From the NCBI GenBank assembly GCA_004352715.1, contig SCFE01000026.1, positions 1,908,367 through 1,972,366 on the forward strand: a stretch of DNA of 64,000 nucleotides, written 5' to 3'. Shown piece after piece: positions 60,264-64,000 of this stretch (position 1 is its first letter; each line of letters opens with the position of its first letter). The notes under the pieces are model-generated. The model worked only from the letters and a program-made list of their open reading frames with translations, was not told the origin of the DNA and searched no databases. Source of the DNA: Hofstenia miamia (lineage: Eukaryota > Xenacoelomorpha > Acoela). The translations under genes and the position numbers were made by a program.

Positions 60264-63172
60264 GGCTAATTGGTAAACAAAATGGGAAATATTTTCCTTA
60301 CATATAAATATATTTAGCTGAATGCCCGCAACTGCCCAAAAATATTTATTTTATTCTAAAATCTGTAAAAGTTTTGGAAAAATTAGTTCATTCCACATAT
60401 TAATGACATGTCAGACATTGTTTTCTCAGCATAAGAAATAAAAACTGTCGACATTTTTCACGCATCTAGCGTTTTGTGTTTTTTTCATTATTTGTTGTAT
60501 TTGATTTAAATACTTTGATATTTTTTAAAACTGCTATGGAATTGTGATCTATCAATGTGCACAAAAAACGAAGAGGTTTAATTTTGTCATGATGTGTAAA
60601 CGTAAAAATCTACAAAGGAATAAATCAATTTCAGTCTATATTTTGAAATTGGCTGATATTGCACTTGCTCATATGCAAAATGGCTTTTTTTTATTAGTCT
60701 ATGCAAGTGTTGGTCGACATAAATTATTGATTTATATCGAATTTATATAATGGACTAATTTAAAGCACATTATTTGTTCAATAATTGATTTAAATCAACT
60801 ACATTGAAAGAGATACTAGTGGTGTATACTAATTGTTTAAAATTTAAACTTTAAATTCACAGCCGTGCCCGCCCCCAAAGCATTTGTCCGATCGTCCGTG
60901 CCCGTAAAATAAACAATAGCCCGCCCGTAAATCTTTAGGTCCACCTGCGCGCAGCGGTTTTATGCAGCCCACAACCCGCTCGTATAAATCTATGTCCACC
61001 TGCATGATTGTTCAGCTTAGACGTAATAGTTAAACAATTGTTGCTGATCCATTTTAAATAGAAATTAGATTGGGGAAATTCAAATTGTTGCAAATTTATC
61101 ACACTTCTCGTTAAAATTTCTCCGGCAACAAAACTTGTACCGTTTGTATAGAAGCTTAAACAAAGTCAAACAGGAAAATGAAAATCTAGTTGAAATATGA
61201 TACATTTTATAGATGCGCATGCGCGGGTTTTGTCCACATTTTAAATTAATTTCCTCAAGTCTAGTACAAAATTTGGGACACATCTATTTCTACTCTCGGT
61301 AGGCAAAACAGCGTATCTCGAGATACGTTGTTCTTCCGGTAAATGTAAAAATTTATCTTAAGCATTTAATCTTAAAAAATATAAACATGTTTAAACGCGT
61401 AAAAGTGAATTTGAAGAACAACGTAATTCGAAGTTTTTCTCCTTAAAATTCTGTTAAAACAATGTATCTCGAAAATGTTTTCTCGCTGCCAATTAGCTGA
61501 ACATAGATGCATAGACTTTTGATTGTTTGATTCTCTTGGACTTTTATTATTGTTGATTTATTAGTTAGCATGACGTTTTTCGTACTCTAGGCTTGCAATT
61601 TTTTATAAATTTGTACTGATAACCAGTATCAAAGAAATTTAACCAAAGTGCATGCCATCTACGATTTATATTTGCAAGATTGTGAATTTTGTTTCCATCG
61701 TCCTTTTTGACGATATACACAGCGGTATATGATACTAGTATTGATATAAGGCTTTTGTTATAGTTTCGCATAAATGGTCTAACCTCCAAAAACATTACAG
61801 TGCCAGTTAACAGATGATATAATTAAAAATAATAGATTTCTGATCAGCAGAGAAAGAGGAGACAAAAGAAAAATCTTATAAAAATTCACAAATTCTTATT
61901 GTGTTGAGTAAGAATGTCTAGAAATTCAATATTTATTCGCTTTAGAAAACATAAAGGTGTTTATGCAAAACAGTAAGAATGACATCACATTTATATTGAA
62001 CATAGTATCATATTGATTAGTAAAAAATATTCCTCAAAATCCCATGCATCCCCTTTATACAGCCCTAATGACAAACGCGCCATACATAGTAAATCAAACA
62101 ATGTTTTTTCAACTACAAAATACACTAATCATATAAAATAAGGTTTATAAAAATCAGTGTGTTTGTTCAAAACTTTAAAGTGGTTTTTCTCACAATTGTT
62201 TTCCAAAATACATTATTTTGCCTGTCGAGGTTAGATGTGTAATTGTGTTTCCATGTTATGGTAAAAAATTTATGAAAAAAAGATTTTTGTTTTTCAAGTA
62301 CATGAAAATATTCATATTTTTTCTCAAAAAATTCAAATCCTTTTCATACCTGGTGTTCTAAAGCCATGATATCGTCAATTCTCTCCTGTTCGAAATCAAC
62401 AACTTAACTTGAACTAATTTTTTCAGCTTTTCAATGAACACAAATCAGGCTATTAAAATTATTTATTAAATTATATTTGAAGAATTATATCTGAATGTTT
62501 TCTAATATTTATGAGCTGGGAAGTTTGTTTGGGTTAAAATCAAAATTACATAAAATCCAATTTTTTAATTTATATCGGATTTTTTCCCTAAAATGGAATA
62601 TCCACCTTAAGCGATATTAGTGTTATGTATATATGATGTATTTTTCGATGCATTTCCATTCCATATATTTTACACATACATTAAATATTGATGATGGTAC
62701 AATCATTTTTTACCATGCAGTTTTCTTCATACCATACGCGCATTTATCATTCCTAATAATTTTAATCTCTGTTAATTATGTAAAAGTTAAATGAGTGCAT
62801 ACATGTAAAGACACATTTTGCACTGATTTTTAGATTTCATTATCTATTTATCAAGTAAACAAGAAAAGTGCATAGCTCTTACTCTTTTCAACTCTTCAGT
62901 ATCACAGGCAATTTTTCTCACAAATGGAATTTGTCAAGATAAACTTAGTTTAATGAAAATTGCCATATGGCCTACAATCTACTTCATTTTTTAAATTTAA
63001 ATTCTGATGTTGCTCAATACATCAATTTTCAATGAATTACTAATTAACAATCAATAATTGAAGCAGGTCTGTAAATAGGCATCGAAATCATCAGCAGTCG
63101 CCGAAAATTTATTAGACTAAATTACGTGTGATTATCGAGATAAATGGCAACAAGACTTTTTTATTTTGCACA

Positions 63173-63212
63173 TTAACCCTCAAACGCATAAGCTGGGTCC
63201 CCGGGGACCCAG
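63173..63212 (+). repeat. piggyBac-like end with 20-bp palindrome
   Basis: TTAACCCTCAAACGCATAAG starts at 63173 and is followed by the perfect palindrome CTGGGTCCCCGGGGACCCAG (63193-63212). TTAA plus CCCT is the form of a piggyBac terminus, and piggyBac B in this window starts the same way (TTAACCCTC). No partner end was found inward, though GCTGGGTCCCCCGG recurs at 63370. It may be one end of an element that extends out of the window. Confidence 0.55.
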
Positions 63213-63946
63213 AGAGCACATTTTACGAGAATATTCCTAGAATGAAAAATCTTAGAAAAGAAAGCTTTTGTGTTATCCTACCCTTGAACAAGAGCAACCA
63301 CATAATGTATTTGAATCAGAAAAATAGTAATGTTTTCGCAACTTTAAATTAGTGAAACATTATGGGAAGTGCTGGGTCCCCCGGTTCCAAAATCGATCAG
63401 TTGATATAGTTGAAAAGCGCTAGTAAGAAAGTTATAATAAATTAAAGCATTAATAACGGAAAAGGAATATTAATTAAAAATATAATATAAACATTGGGAT
63501 ATAGAATTAAAGGAGCTCTAAAGAATGGTGAAAAGAGCTAAGAAATTGGATAAGAATTGAAAGAGTAATGGCTTTCAGAAGTTGTACTAGTTAGTATAGA
63601 AATTCAACAAGAGAAGAGAAAGGCAAGGAAGAAAGCCATAATGTGTAGAGATGAAGTCATCCAAATATAGTACTTTTAGACAGATTCCAAACTAATATTA
63701 TACAGATTGTCATCCAAATATTGAAATTCACTATTTTGTTTCAGATCTTTAGTAATAAATAAAAGTTGTAATAGTATAAACTAATATTGGTGCACAAGAG
63801 ATATTGATGCACTATTTTTTGACGGCATAGCTAATAGCTATGTGATTTGGGCCAAGTTGTCATTGAAAAATCAGCTCATATAGCTTTGAAATTCGAACGA
63901 TTATTTGTCGAATCAATTTTCAATTGACAAACTCGCTCTCTGACAG

Positions 63947-64000
63947 ACATTTTGATCGGAGGATGCGTCGGCAACGGCGATTCACAGCGGTGGAAGCCGC
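63947..64000 (+). other. Possible GC-rich exon start
   Basis: CTCTCTGACAG precedes a GC-rich stretch that runs to the window end, a sharp change from the AT-rich DNA before it. All the more open frames are basic; one reads HFDRRMRRQRRFTAVEA, while the phase that would follow the last BTBD7 exon gives DILIGGCVGNGDSQRWKP. It could be the next BTBD7 exon or another gene. Confidence 0.3.

Larger units (their letters stand above)
59552..63946 (+). other. BTBD7 intron, mostly anonymous
   Basis: Contains a hAT-type MITE (59918-60263), a patch of GCCCGCCC and CCCGTAAA units at 60862-60990 and a piggyBac-like end at 63173. Otherwise AT-rich with no supported exon. Confidence 0.5.

Overview
The window looks like nuclear DNA of an animal, probably an invertebrate. 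It is AT-rich and its host genes are split by GT-AG introns. Two host genes are recognisable: a sacsin-type (HSP90-like ATPase) protein and BTBD7 (a double BTB plus BACK protein). Most of the rest is transposon debris: piggyBac, hAT, Ty3/gypsy and several LINEs. No operon, rRNA, tRNA or CRISPR structure was seen. The taxon cannot be fixed by reading; an arthropod is a guess from the repeat content.

Layout. (1) 1-11895, minus strand: two exons of a sacsin-like gene join in phase across a 9.8 kb intron. The intron holds a 1.1 kb element with 14-bp inverted ends, a LINE scrap, a complete but dead hAT element (6317-8597, 8-bp target duplication) and a dead piggyBac (A, about 8904-10764). A decayed second copy of the sacsin exon lies at 13305-13872. 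(2) 13976-16788: no gene seen. (3) 16793-29639: a piggyBac element (B) with TTAA flanks, split by a 10 kb Ty3/gypsy-type retroelement that made a CTAC target duplication inside the transposase gene. The retroelement has three LTRs (one truncated), two gag regions and a pol whose integrase is cut short. (4) 29.9-40.5 kb: mostly anonymous AT-rich DNA, with microsatellites, one long imperfect palindrome and a decayed CGGBP1-like hAT transposase. (5) 40.5-43.9 kb: a mosaic of LINE (+), gypsy pol (-) and LINE (-). (6) 44.1-48.8 kb: a non-autonomous element with CCGGAT-containing ends, then another LINE. (7) 49461-52370: a third piggyBac (C) whose 3' two-thirds occur twice around a single undetermined base (50971), which may be an assembly join. 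(8) 52.9-53.6 kb: a LINE 3' end. (9) 54808 onward, plus strand: four BTBD7 exons; the C-terminal exons lie beyond the window or were not recognised. A 346-bp hAT-type MITE sits in the last intron visible.

The two host genes show no sign of working together. The main biology is repeated insertion into introns and into other transposons. Every transposase and polymerase gene recognised here carries stops, frameshifts or deletions, so none looks able to act now. The most interesting points are the nested piggyBac/gypsy locus whose reading frame rejoins across the insertion, the three-LTR structure, the unidentified reading frame fused to the broken integrase, the dying sacsin duplicate and the duplicated piggyBac C around the N.
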